This document shows positions 9,541 through 17,381 of a stretch of DNA of 38,061 nucleotides, piece by piece. Both the position numbers and the translations under genes were made by a program. The notes below the pieces were generated by a model that saw only the letters and a list, made by a program, of their open reading frames with translations, did not search any database and was not told the origin of the DNA. How positions within the stretch are numbered: position 1 is the stretch's first letter; the number at the start of each line of letters is the position of its first letter. The DNA is from Mycobacterium sp. Lineage in GTDB: Bacteria > Actinomycetota > Actinomycetes > Mycobacteriales > Mycobacteriaceae. Location: positions 1-38,061 of the forward strand of contig JAOPVX010000449.1 of assembly GCA_025965975.1 (NCBI GenBank), given 5' to 3'.

Positions 9541-10935
9541 ATGAGGTCGGGCGTCCCATCGGATCGAGAGGCCATCACGGCCGCCCTCGACCGGTTCGAA
9601 GCCGCCCAAGCGGAGGTCGCGGCGCTGTCGTTTGATGCGCTGAGCGCACCGGAAGTGCTCACCGTCAAGGACCGGTTGGAGACGGTCTATCGCAGGCAGA
9701 CCGCGGTCGATCACCGGCTCAGCCATCAGCTCACCTCTCAAGCCAGCCCGGTCGATTTGGGGGGCAAGTCGTGGACCGACGTGCTCTGCAACCGGCTGCG
9801 CATCGGCCGTGGCGAGGCCCGCCGGCGCCTCGATGAAGCCGAAGACTTGGGGCCCCGCACCGCGTTCACCGGCGAACCGTTGCAGCCGGGGCTGCCCAAC
9901 GTGGCGGCCGCGCAAGCCGCCGGCAAGATCGGCGCCGAACATGTCCGGATCATTCGCCGGTTCTTTGCCGATCTGCCCAACGCCGTCGATTTCGAAACCC
10001 GTCAGGCATGCGAGGCCGACCTGGCCAGGATCGCCGGCGAGCACACACCCGACGCGTTACGTAAAGCGGCCGACCGGCTGATGGCGCTGGTGCACCCGGA
10101 CGGAGACTTCAGCGATGTCGACCGGGCACGGCGCAGGGGACTCACCATCGGCAGGCAGGGCCACGACGGCATGTCACCCATCACCGGTGCGCTGGATCCC
10201 GAGGCACGCGCGACGTTCGAAGCGGTGCTGGCCAAGCTGGCCGCGCCGGGGATGTGCAATCCCGATGACGAGGTCCCATGCGTGGACGGGCAACCCTCAG
10301 AGGCCGCGATCCATGGTGATATGCGCAGCCAGGCCCAACGCAACCACGATGCACTGAAAGCCGCCAGCCGTGCGGTGCTGGCGTCGGGGAAGCTGGGTCA
10401 GCTCAACGGGCTGCCCGTCACCGTCATCGTCTCCACCACCCTGCAAGAACTCGAATCGGGGTGCGGGCAGGCCGTCACCGCCACCGGAAGCCTGCTGCCG
10501 ATGTCGGCAGTGATCCGGATGGCCAGTCACTCCTACCACTATCTGACAATCTTCGACAAAGACACCGGCAAAGCGCTCCACCTCGGACGGACACGCCGCA
10601 TCGCTTCGGCCGCGCAACGAATTGTGTTGCACGCCAGGGATCGCGGCTGTACCCGTCCCGGCTGTACCGTGGCCGGGGCGTACTGCCAGGTCCACCATGC
10701 TGTAGCGGATTGGGCCGACAGCGGCGAAACCAACGTCGACGACCTGACCCTCGCGTGTCCCCAGGACAACCGCATGGTCAAACCGGGCGGCTGGACCACG
10801 CGAAAACGCAAAGACGGTCGCACCGAATGGATCCCGCCACCACACCTCGACAGCGGCCAGTCACGGGTGAACAACTATCACCACCCCGAGAACTACCTGC
10901 TGCCCGAAGAAGGCGAAGAACCCACCGCGGACTGA
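9541..10935 (+). CDS. 13E12-repeat family protein: DUF222 plus HNH endonuclease
   Basis: The 464-residue protein has an N-terminal DUF222 domain (about 10-300; ALDRFEAAQAEVAALSFDAL onward) and a C-terminal HNH-type domain. The latter contains CTRPGCTVAGAYCQVHHAVADWADSGETNVDDLTLACPQDNRMV, with zinc-type Cys pairs and the HH dyad. The last HH of classical HNH proteins is replaced by DN, as in the M. tuberculosis 13E12 branch. Such proteins are repeated in mycobacterial genomes and are SOS-linked; their nuclease target is unknown. The ATG at 9541 immediately follows a LexA box. A longer GTG start at 9484 would run through that box and is rejected. No transposase or terminal repeats are visible nearby. 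Confidence 0.9.
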   Translation: MRSGVPSDREAITAALDRFEAAQAEVAALSFDALSAPEVLTVKDRLETVYRRQTAVDHRLSHQLTSQASPVDLGGKSWTDVLCNRLRIGRGEARRRLDEAEDLGPRTAFTGEPLQPGLPNVAAAQAAGKIGAEHVRIIRRFFADLPNAVDFETRQACEADLARIAGEHTPDALRKAADRLMALVHPDGDFSDVDRARRRGLTIGRQGHDGMSPITGALDPEARATFEAVLAKLAAPGMCNPDDEVPCVDGQPSEAAIHGDMRSQAQRNHDALKAASRAVLASGKLGQLNGLPVTVIVSTTLQELESGCGQAVTATGSLLPMSAVIRMASHSYHYLTIFDKDTGKALHLGRTRRIASAAQRIVLHARDRGCTRPGCTVAGAYCQVHHAVADWADSGETNVDDLTLACPQDNRMVKPGGWTTRKRKDGRTEWIPPPHLDSGQSRVNNYHHPENYLLPEEGEEPTAD

Positions 10936-11013
10936 TACGCCCGCGCCGACGACACATTGGTCCGGTGGCGCGGGCAGCTCCGGCGGGTCCAAGGGCTGAC
11001 CGGCCGGCACTAC

Positions 11014-11055
11014 AGAATCGGCGCCCTCATCGAACTCGGTGGGGGCGCCGATTCT
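11014..11055. terminator. Bidirectional hairpin between the HNH gene and aldR
   Basis: AGAATCGGCGCCC and GGGCGCCGATTCT form a perfect 13-bp stem around a 16-nt loop. It sits between convergent stops at 10935 and 11067. No long U-tract follows, as is usual in mycobacteria. Confidence 0.75.
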
Positions 11056-11066
11056 TGCCGGAAGGG

Positions 11067-11582
11067 CTACAGCGGCGAGGCACCGCGCAGGTGTTCGAAG
11101 ATCAGCGATGTCTGCGTGCCTGCGACGTCGGCGTCGGCATTGAGGTTCTCCACCACGAACGACCGCAGGTCGTCTGTGTCACGCGCGGCAACGTGAAGGA
11201 TGAAGTCGTCGGCTCCGGCCAAGAAGTAGACATCCATCACCTGGGGCTTGCGCCTTATCTGCTGAATGAAGTTGCGGATCTTGCCGCGCGCATTGGACTG
11301 CAGGCTGACCGAGATCATCGCCTGCAGCGTCAGCCCGATCGAGGCGGGGTCGATATCGGCGTAGAAACCCCGGATCACCCCCAACTCCTGCAGCCGCCGG
11401 ACGCGGCCGTGGCAGGTCGACGGGGCGATGCCGACGAGCTCGGCCAGCGCGCTGTTGGATATGCGCGCATCGGCGTGCAGGGCGGTCAGGACGCGCCGGT
11501 CGACAACGTCGATCTCGACGTGCTGAACATCCTTCGATGGCCGAGCCGCTGTCATCGCCGATCTCGTCAATCCTTCTGTCAT
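11067..11582 (-). CDS. aldR: Lrp/AsnC-family regulator of alanine dehydrogenase
   Basis: AldR is the Lrp/AsnC-type regulator of ald in M. tuberculosis (Rv2779c). The protein shows the Lrp winged helix (VDRRVLTALHADARISNSALAELVGIAPSTCHGRVRRLQELGVI) and the RAM ligand domain with VYFLAGADDFILHVAARDTDDLRSFVVENL. It is divergent from ald. The ATG at 11582 follows TATCAT plus 6 nt, a good leaderless promoter, giving 171 residues. An internal ATG at 11555 would give 162 residues and may match other annotations. The intergenic region should hold AldR operators, but I cannot define one with confidence. Confidence 0.9.
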   Translation of the reverse strand: MTEGLTRSAMTAARPSKDVQHVEIDVVDRRVLTALHADARISNSALAELVGIAPSTCHGRVRRLQELGVIRGFYADIDPASIGLTLQAMISVSLQSNARGKIRNFIQQIRRKPQVMDVYFLAGADDFILHVAARDTDDLRSFVVENLNADADVAGTQTSLIFEHLRGASPL

Positions 11583-11588
11583 ACCGGG

Positions 11589-11594
11589 ATGATA
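11589..11594 (-). promoter_or_regulatory. aldR -10 hexamer TATCAT
   Basis: TATCAT on the reverse strand is 6 nt before the ATG at 11582. It is one of the best TANNNT matches in the window and decides the aldR start. Confidence 0.5.
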
Positions 11595-11647
11595 CCGAAG
11601 AATCGTCATCCTGATTGCCATTCAGTCGAAAGTTCTTCACAATTTGG

Positions 11648-11685
11648 GTAGCCAACACGACTTTTAGTAGCCAACACGACTTTTA
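11648..11685. repeat. 19-bp tandem duplication in the ald leader
   Basis: GTAGCCAACACGACTTTTA occurs twice exactly (11648-11666 and 11667-11685). It ends at the AGGAG ribosome-binding site (11685-11689) of ald, whose ATG is at 11695. The duplication lengthens the leader between the aldR/ald promoters and the RBS and could duplicate a regulatory site. Confidence 0.95.
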
Positions 11686-11694
11686 GGAGCCGTC

Positions 11695-12810
11695 ATGCGC
11701 GTCGGAATCCCGACCGAGATCAAAAACAACGAGTATCGAGTGGCCATCACCCCGGCCGGGGTGGCCGAGCTGGTCCATCGCGGCCACGAGGTGATCATCC
11801 AATCCGGCGCGGGTGAGGGTTCGGCGATCTCCGACGCCGACTTCAAGCGGGTCGGCGCCCAGCTGATCAGCGGCGCCGACCAGGTGTGGGCCGAGACGGA
11901 GCTGCTGCTGAAGGTCAAGGAGCCGACCGAGGCCGAATACAACCGCATGCGCAAGGGCCAGACGCTGTTCACCTATCTGCATCTGGCGGCGTCCAAGCCG
12001 TGCACCGATGCGCTGATGGCATCGGGTACCACGTCGATCGCATACGAAACCGTGCAGACTGCCGACGGCGCGCTGCCGCTGCTTGCCCCGATGAGTGAGG
12101 TCGCCGGACGGTTGTCGGCCCAGGTCGGTGCGTATCACATAATGCGCAGCCACGGCGGCCGTGGCGTCCTGATGGGCGGCGTGCCCGGGGTCGCGCCTGC
12201 GGACGTGGTGGTCATCGGTGGCGGTACCGCCGGCTACAACGCCGCGCGCGTCGCCGCGGGGATGGGCGCCCATGTGACGGTCTTCGACGTCAACATCAAC
12301 AAGCTCCGCGAGGTCGACGCCGAGTTCGGCGGCCGCATTGAGACCCGGTATTCGTCGATTCTCGAGCTCGAGGATGCGGTCAAGAAGGCGGACCTGGTGA
12401 TCGGCGCGGTGCTGGTGCCCGGCGCCAAGGCGCCCAAGCTGGTGACGAATTCGACTGTCGCGCACATGAAGTCGGGCGCGGTGCTGGTCGACATCGCCAT
12501 CGACCAGGGCGGCTGCTTCGAGGATTCGCGCCCCACCACCCACGACGACCCGACGTTCGCGGTGCACGACACGCTGTTCTACTGCGTGGCCAACATGCCA
12601 GGCGCGGTGCCCCGCACGTCGACCTACGCGCTGACCAACGCCACCATGCCGTACGTGCTGAAGCTGGCCGACAAGGGCTGGAAGGCCGCCTGCCGGGCCG
12701 ATCCGGCGCTCGCCAAGGGCCTGTCCACGCACGAAGGTGAGCTGCTCTCCGAGCAGGTGGCAGCCGACCTCGACCTTCCCTGGACCGATCCGGCCGGCGT
12801 GCTGGCCTGA
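11695..12810 (+). CDS. ald: L-alanine dehydrogenase
   Basis: Ald interconverts L-alanine and pyruvate plus ammonia with NAD, and also acts as a glycine dehydrogenase in mycobacteria. At 371 residues it is full length. It shows catalytic Lys75 (LLKVKEP) and His96 (TYLHLAAS), and the NAD-binding [22 protein letters not shown] near 171-192. A good AGGAG lies 5 nt before the ATG. Divergent aldR is the expected regulator. The C-terminal codons TDPAGVLA and the stop are duplicated twice downstream. Confidence 0.96.
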   Translation: MRVGIPTEIKNNEYRVAITPAGVAELVHRGHEVIIQSGAGEGSAISDADFKRVGAQLISGADQVWAETELLLKVKEPTEAEYNRMRKGQTLFTYLHLAASKPCTDALMASGTTSIAYETVQTADGALPLLAPMSEVAGRLSAQVGAYHIMRSHGGRGVLMGGVPGVAPADVVVIGGGTAGYNAARVAAGMGAHVTVFDVNINKLREVDAEFGGRIETRYSSILELEDAVKKADLVIGAVLVPGAKAPKLVTNSTVAHMKSGAVLVDIAIDQGGCFEDSRPTTHDDPTFAVHDTLFYCVANMPGAVPRTSTYALTNATMPYVLKLADKGWKAACRADPALAKGLSTHEGELLSEQVAADLDLPWTDPAGVLA

Positions 12811-12880
12811 CTCCCGATACCGATCCGGCCGGCGTGCTGGCCTAACTCCCGATACCGATCCGGCCGGCGTGCTGGCCTAA
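12785..12880. repeat. 35-bp tandem repeat of the ald 3' end, about 2.7 copies
   Basis: CCGATCCGGCCGGCGTGCTG with its flank repeats at 12785, 12820 and 12855. The first copy encodes the last Ald residues and ends TGA. The two downstream copies are near-identical but end TAA, so a stop is kept in each. Confidence 0.95.
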
Positions 12881-12893
12881 CTTTCACCACGCG

Positions 12894-12927
12894 AACCCGG
12901 GCGCCGCAGGCCAGCGGTGCCCGGGTT
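12894..12927 (+). terminator. Hairpin downstream of ald
   Basis: AACCCGGGCGCC and GGTGCCCGGGTT pair, with one mismatch, around a 10-nt loop, followed by TTTGCC. It lies immediately after the ald repeat array and is the likely end of the ald transcript. Confidence 0.7.
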
Positions 12928-13111
12928 TGCCATTGCATGGGGTAGATCGCGGCAACGATAGGGAATCGCCCGATTCGTCGCCGGCAATGATCGCCATAGC
13001 GTCATCTCCGTAACGCACCAATCGGGTTGAGCCCGTTCCCGACGGAGGAGACGCAATGCGGCGGATGCCGGGACCGATCGAGAGTCGGTGTCGGCTGTCT
13101 TCGTCTCCCCC

Positions 13112-13195
13112 GGCCGCACGTCCCCACGCCGGACGTCCCCAGGCCGCACGTCCTCAGGCCGCACGTCCTCAGGCCGCACGTCCCCGGGCCGCACG
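13112..13195. repeat. 15-bp tandem array, about 5.6 copies
   Basis: GGCCGCACGTCCTCA-type units repeat with a 15-bp period at 13112, 13127, 13142, 13157, 13172 and 13187, with scattered substitutions. In the plus-strand ORF that starts at 13056 each unit encodes a five-residue Ala-Ala-Arg-Pro-Gln motif. Confidence 0.9.
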
Positions 13196-13457
13196 CGAGC
13201 GCAGGCGTAAGCCTGCCTCGACGATCACCAGCAAATTCGAGTTTCGCATCATGGCTAATTTGTCCCGCGCCCGGTCAAGCTATCCCATTATTCGGACTCG
13301 ATGCCCATTGTTAAGACTCGATCCGGTCGGGCCACCGGCCGCTATCGCCTTTTCGCCCTCCGGCGAACGCGACCGCGCTGACCTGCGGTCGTACGTTCGG
13401 ATGATTGTTCTACATTTGCTACACCCGTTTGTTGGGGAAAATCCGCGATCTCGAAGA

Positions 13458-13477
13458 ACGAGTAGTGCACTACTCGT
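13458..13477. promoter_or_regulatory. 20-bp perfect palindrome, candidate operator
   Basis: ACGAGTAGTGCACTACTCGT is a perfect 20-bp inverted repeat with no spacer. It lies in the AT-richer part of the orphan region, about 300 bp before the first plausible small ORF. The size and symmetry fit a dimeric regulator site. I do not recognise the regulator. Confidence 0.5.
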
Positions 13478-13536
13478 GTGGACCGGCACTACACGACGTA
13501 CGCTCTTAGCACACAGGACAGAACCCGGGGACAAAG

Positions 13537-13702
13537 CCCCTCGACAGGGGAGGGAACTATTGGCAGCAGACCATCTCGGCGGCTGACGCAGAGGTGATGA
13601 GACAGGCGCAGCTTTAGGGCTGTCGCCCGGCCGCGAGGGGTTGTCGGGCGAACTGGTTACCGATGCACACAGAGTTGCTCAAATCCAGACTCCCGGTAAC
13701 CA
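13537..13702. ncRNA. Candidate structured RNA or leader (three stem-loops)
   Basis: Three inverted repeats follow each other: CCCCT/AGGGG (13537-13550, 4-nt loop), CGCCCG/CGGGCG (13624-13650), and TGGTTACCG/CGGTAACCA (13654-13662 with 13694-13702). They precede a short ORF at 13769. I do not recognise a known riboswitch consensus. Structure alone cannot separate an RNA element from a DNA site, so this is tentative. Confidence 0.3.
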
Positions 13703-13768
13703 CTCAGAAAACCTCACCTTGCGAACCGCTGCGGGGCCTCAACTCTTCGGGGGAAAGACGGTTGGGGG

Positions 13769-13999
13769 ATGACACCGCCGGCCTTATGGCCAGAATGCGT
13801 CGCCAGGCTCCAATGGTTCGCGGGAGGCCGCAGTTCTTGGCAACTCCTGCAAATGTTCGACCGCAACCTGCGGACGATCCACCAGGAATACATCTATGCC
13901 AGGGCCGCGAAGAAGCCAACCCGAGTCAGGAACAACGGCACCTCGGTTCGACTTGGCACCCCCGTGGCCGCTGTAGATGGATCGGAATTCGCCTCGTAG
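13769..13999 (+). CDS. Small hypothetical protein (tentative)
   Basis: This is a 76-residue ORF with no recognised family. Its composition is more protein-like than the overlapping frames: LWPECVARLQWFAGG, then SSWQLLQMFDRNLRTIHQEY, with aromatic and aliphatic residues spaced as in helices, and a Ser/Val/Gly tail. G-rich sequence (GGGGGAAAGACGG then GGGGG) precedes the ATG. It lies just after the stem-loop region. It could equally be a chance ORF or a fragment. Confidence 0.3.
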   Translation: MTPPALWPECVARLQWFAGGRSSWQLLQMFDRNLRTIHQEYIYARAAKKPTRVRNNGTSVRLGTPVAAVDGSEFAS

Positions 14000-14070
14000 C
14001 GGTGCCCCGGCTGATTTCGGCTTCAGCGGTCCTGACCAGGGTGTCGCCGCCGTGCGCGTACGGTGTTGCG

Positions 14071-14256
14071 GTGCCCCGCTGCGCGTGCATGTGTGGCCAC
14101 GGGACAAGTGCACATCAGCACTATCGCTCCGGGACCGAATGTGCGCTCTGCTCGTCGGGCCAATGCGCGCGTTATCGCTGCGCAAATCCGTTGCGGCGGT
14201 TGGGCACCCCGTCGTTGGGTTCAGTCTCCACCGCGCAGGTGAACCCACCGCTTTAG
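14071..14256 (+). CDS. Small Cys/His-rich protein (tentative)
   Basis: This 61-residue ORF starts at a GTG; an internal ATG lies at 14089. It contains CACMCGHG, HQHYRSG, ECALC and CARYRC, a set of Cys and His pairs that could bind zinc or a metal cluster. Its TAG stop directly abuts the stop of the convergent LuxR gene, giving the palindrome TTTAGCTAAA with no overlap, as expected for two real convergent genes. I do not recognise the family. No clear Shine-Dalgarno is seen. Confidence 0.35.
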   Translation: MPRCACMCGHGTSAHQHYRSGTECALCSSGQCARYRCANPLRRLGTPSLGSVSTAQVNPPL

Positions 14257-14985
14257 CTAAATGTCGTCGACGTTGACGATGCCGTCCTGAATGGCGCGGG
14301 CCACCAGCGCGGCCTTGGTGGTGGCGGGCCGTCCCACCGCGGCGTACTTGGCCCGCACTCGCTGCAGGTGCGTACGAACGGTCGTCGGCGCAATCTGCAG
14401 TTGGCGGGCGACGAGATCCTTGCTCTCGGTACGAAACCACGCGATCAGCACTTCCTTTTCCCGCCGGGCAAGGTTTGCGCGGCCGACCGTCCCGTCGTTG
14501 TGCATCGCCAGGGCCATCCGCGGTCCGACATAGGGCGTGTCGGTTCCCGCCGCACGGATCGCGCCGATCAGGTGGTCCTTGCGCTCGGATTTCGTCACGT
14601 ACGTCACCGCGCCGCGGTCCAACGCCGTCAAGATCACTTCGTCGGTTGCAACATGCGAGTAGACGATTACCCGATGCCGCCGCGAAACGATGCGGTCCAG
14701 CGCGGCGAAGTCGACCCCGTTGCGTTGGATGTGCAGTTCCAGCACGACCGGGCCGACGCCCGACGCCGACGGCGAAGGGTGCGCGGCCAGAAACTGCTCG
14801 GCCGAGAAATAGTTGCCTGCGAATCGGATGCGAGGTTGCGCCTGGCCGCACCACAGCTCCACTGCGGTGTGGATCGCGTCGTGCTCGTCGACAACCGCGA
14901 CCGAGGCGCTGCACCAGGGCTCCGCTGAGGGCGTTGAGCCACCACTGTTGATTTCGTGGTGAATCTCTATCGTCTCTATCGCCAA
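14257..14985 (-). CDS. LuxR-type response-regulator-like transcription factor
   Basis: The 242-residue protein has an N-terminal receiver-like domain (SVAVVDEHDAIHTAVELWC, then HRVIVYSH and GAVTYVTKSERKDHLIGAI). A C-terminal LuxR helix-turn-helix follows: LARREKEVLIAWFRTESKDLVARQLQIAPTTVRTHLQRVRAKY. The receiver has DEH at the start but no clear phospho-acceptor Asp: the strand-3 region reads VVLELHIQ where an Asp is expected. It may therefore be an atypical receiver. No histidine kinase is adjacent. The only suitable start in frame is a TTG at 14985, with GGAG about 11 nt upstream, so the N-terminus is uncertain. It lies 119 bp downstream of blaS on the same strand. Confidence 0.82.
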   Translation of the reverse strand: MAIETIEIHHEINSGGSTPSAEPWCSASVAVVDEHDAIHTAVELWCGQAQPRIRFAGNYFSAEQFLAAHPSPSASGVGPVVLELHIQRNGVDFAALDRIVSRRHRVIVYSHVATDEVILTALDRGAVTYVTKSERKDHLIGAIRAAGTDTPYVGPRMALAMHNDGTVGRANLARREKEVLIAWFRTESKDLVARQLQIAPTTVRTHLQRVRAKYAAVGRPATTKAALVARAIQDGIVNVDDI

Positions 14986-15104
14986 CGTTCTGTCGCTCCA
15001 TCCGACTCCCGATGCCCGCCTGCGATGCCGGCGCGGCTCGTCTGCGCAGCCAACGTATTGCAGCAGGGCCAGCCGAGGAATCGGGTGTTTCCCGCGAAGT
15101 GCGC

Positions 15105-16001
15105 CTACGCCAGCAATTCGGGGATGACCAGCGAGCTGAGCTCGCCGATGAGCGGGCGCAGATTCTCGGCCTTCGGGTCGTTGGCCTGCGAGCGGGTCAT
15201 CATCGCGAGCAGCGCACGCGCACCCGCGGGACCGTATGCGACGCCGACGTCGTTGGCGCTGCCGTAATCGCCACTGCCGGTCTTGTCGGCGGTGGTCCAC
15301 CCCGGCGGCAGCCCGGCACGCATGCTGGACGTCTCGTTCGCCCGCATCCAGTCTTCGAGTTGCTGGCGCTGCGGCGGGGCGAGCGCATCGCCGGCAAGGA
15401 GGGTGCGATATCCACCGCCGAGCGCCTCGGGCGTACTGGTGTCACGCGGGTCGCCGGGGACCGCCGAATTCAACTCCGTCTCCCAGCGGTCCAGCCGTGA
15501 GCTCGGATCGTCGATGCTGCGGGCGAACGCGGTGATGGCCGACGGCCCGCCGATGGTTTTCAGCAGCAGGTTTCCCGCGGTGTTGTCGCTGACCTGCAGC
15601 GCCGCCTGGCAGAGTTCGTCCAGCGTCATCTCGCCGCCCGCCATGGGCGCAGTCCTCGGCGAGTTGGCGACGATCGCGGCCGGATCGACGAAGACCTTCT
15701 GATCCAACATCGACTCGCCGTGTTCGACCATCTGCAGCACCCGCGCCGACGCGTAGCCCTTGAACGTCGAGCACATGGCGAAAGCTTCCTGGCCGCGGTG
15801 GGAGATGGACCGACCGCCATCGAGGGCGACCGCGAACAGCCCGACGTACGCGTTGTGGCGTCGCTCCAGCGCCCCAATGCGTTCGTCGATTCCCGCAAGC
15901 GGCTCGGCCGGGTCGGCCAGCACGGATTTGGGTGTGCGTGCGGCCGCTGCGGCGAGCGTCAACCCGCCAAGCATTGCGTGCCGCCGGGACAGTCGAGTCA
16001 T
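15105..16001 (-). CDS. blaS: Class A beta-lactamase, Tat-exported
   Basis: This is a 298-residue serine beta-lactamase. The class A motifs are all present: Ser78-Thr-Phe-Lys81 (CSTFK), SDN at 138-140, WETELN with the general-base Glu174 (Ambler 166), and KTG at 240-242. The N-terminus ([17 protein letters not shown]) is a twin-arginine signal, so it is exported folded to hydrolyse beta-lactams outside the membrane. It closely resembles my memory of M. smegmatis BlaS and sits in a comparable place near ald and gpsI. The start is 18 bp after the pepR stop, so it is probably read from the gpsI-pepR transcript. No dedicated blaI-type repressor is nearby. Confidence 0.93.
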   Translation of the reverse strand: MTRLSRRHAMLGGLTLAAAAARTPKSVLADPAEPLAGIDERIGALERRHNAYVGLFAVALDGGRSISHRGQEAFAMCSTFKGYASARVLQMVEHGESMLDQKVFVDPAAIVANSPRTAPMAGGEMTLDELCQAALQVSDNTAGNLLLKTIGGPSAITAFARSIDDPSSRLDRWETELNSAVPGDPRDTSTPEALGGGYRTLLAGDALAPPQRQQLEDWMRANETSSMRAGLPPGWTTADKTGSGDYGSANDVGVAYGPAGARALLAMMTRSQANDPKAENLRPLIGELSSLVIPELLA

Positions 16002-16019
16002 CGGCTCCAGGCTAGGCGA

Positions 16020-17381
16020 TCAGCCCACGATGTCCCGAAGCGGCTGCGGCAGAGACTTTTTCGATCGCTGCGGCCCCAGTACGGCAGCGCCGTAGGGTCG
16101 GGTCAGCAGTTGGTGCGCGACGGCGTTCACCTCGTCGATGGTGACGCCCTCGATCTTGCCGAGGGTGTCCGCGATGCTGCGGTGCTCGCCATAGTTGAGC
16201 TCGCTGCGGCCGATGCGGTTCATTCGCGAACCGGAATCTTCCAGCCCGAGCACCAGCCCGCCGCGCAGCGATCCCTTGGCGATTCGGCATTCCGCTTCGG
16301 TGATGCCGTCGCGCGCGACATCCTCGAGCACTTCGGTGGTCACCCGCACCACTTCGTCGAACCGCTCCGGCTGGCACGCGGCGTAGATCGACAGCGCGCC
16401 ACTGTCGGAGAACGTGTCAACGGTCGAGTACACCGAGTACGCCAGGCCGCGCGTTTCCCGAATCTGTTGGAACAGCCGCGAACTCAGGCCGCCGCCCAAC
16501 GCGGTGTTGAGTACCGATAGCGCCCACCGGTGCTCCCAGTGCCTGCCGGGGGTGCGCACACCGATCGCCAGGTGCGTCTGCTCGCCGTCGCGGTTGGCCA
16601 GCTGCAGGGTCGGCCGGCCGGTCACCCTGCCGGTGCCCTTGCGCGGGGCAACCGGGCTGCGGCCGCGAACCAGCCTCGGCCCGAAGTGTTCACGCACCAG
16701 AGCGACCACCTCGTCGTGTTCGACGTTGCCTGCCACCGCCACCACCATCCGCTCGGGGATGTAGCGGCGGACGTGGAACGAATGCAGTTGTGCCCGCGTC
16801 ATCCCCGATACCGACTCGACGCTGCCGATCACCGGACGGCCCACCGGTTGTTCGCCGAACATCGCCGAGAGGAACACGTCGCCGAGCGTGTCTTCCGGGT
16901 CGTCGTCGCGCATCGCGATCTCCTCGAGCACCACGTCGCGTTCGAGTTCGACATCGTCGGCGGCGCATCGGCCGCGCAGCACGACGTCGGCGACCAGGTC
17001 GACGGCCAGCGCCAGTTCCGTGTCGAGCACGTGCGCGTAGTAGCAGGTGTGCTCGCGTGCGGTGAACGCGTTCAGCTCTCCGCCGACGGCGTCGACGGCC
17101 TGGGCGATCTCGAATGCGGTGCGTGTCGGCGTCGACTTGAACAGCAGGTGTTCCAGGAAGTGCGCGGCGCCGGCGACGCTGCGTCCCTCGTCGCGCGCAC
17201 CGACTCCGACCCACACACCGACCGATGCGGAATGCACCGACGGGATGTACTCGGTGACCACGCGCAGCCCACCGGGAAGGGTGGTGCGGCGCACCGCTTC
17301 CGAGGTTTCGTCAGTGCGGGCGCCGCGATGCAGCGCCCGGGACCTAGCTGCTGGCTGTTGCGGCATCGACTGGCGTGGCAC
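16020..17381 (-). CDS. pepR: M16-family zinc metalloprotease PepR
   Basis: This is a processing-peptidase-like protease of the pitrilysin (M16) family, matching Rv2782c. The inverted zinc motif HFLEH (His74, Glu77, His78) is intact and the downstream glutamate region [15 protein letters not shown] is present. The second half contains [24 protein letters not shown], the conserved M16 R/Y segment. At 453 residues it has the usual length for a one-chain bacterial member. The GTG start (VPRQS) resembles the M. tuberculosis N-terminus and overlaps gpsI by 38 nt; an ATG at 17366 is the alternative. blaS follows after 18 bp. Confidence 0.92.
   Translation of the reverse strand: MPRQSMPQQPAARSRALHRGARTDETSEAVRRTTLPGGLRVVTEYIPSVHSASVGVWVGVGARDEGRSVAGAAHFLEHLLFKSTPTRTAFEIAQAVDAVGGELNAFTAREHTCYYAHVLDTELALAVDLVADVVLRGRCAADDVELERDVVLEEIAMRDDDPEDTLGDVFLSAMFGEQPVGRPVIGSVESVSGMTRAQLHSFHVRRYIPERMVVAVAGNVEHDEVVALVREHFGPRLVRGRSPVAPRKGTGRVTGRPTLQLANRDGEQTHLAIGVRTPGRHWEHRWALSVLNTALGGGLSSRLFQQIRETRGLAYSVYSTVDTFSDSGALSIYAACQPERFDEVVRVTTEVLEDVARDGITEAECRIAKGSLRGGLVLGLEDSGSRMNRIGRSELNYGEHRSIADTLGKIEGVTIDEVNAVAHQLLTRPYGAAVLGPQRSKKSLPQPLRDIVG

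Larger units (their letters stand above)
12928..13768. other. Orphan non-coding-looking region after ald
   Basis: No protein family is recognisable over about 840 bp. One ORF (13056-13586, plus strand) has an excellent GGAGGAG 5 nt before its ATG. However, it encodes only a low-complexity Ala-Arg-Pro-Gln repeat followed by sequence with no domain-like pattern, so it may be a decayed or spurious gene. The region also holds a 15-bp tandem array, a 20-bp palindrome and three stem-loops, listed separately. Base composition is lower in GC and more uneven than in the flanking genes. Confidence 0.5.

Noticed and set aside
9456-10935. 13E12 gene as an active mobile element
   Set aside because: No transposase, integrase, terminal inverted repeats or target duplication are visible.
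13056-13586. 176-residue ORF with a strong Shine-Dalgarno
   Set aside because: Only a low-complexity repeat and no domain-like sequence; mentioned under the orphan region but not called as a gene.
13784-15001. 405-residue minus-strand ORF across the orphan region and LuxR gene
   Set aside because: It is out of frame with the LuxR gene, Arg-rich, and shows no family pattern.
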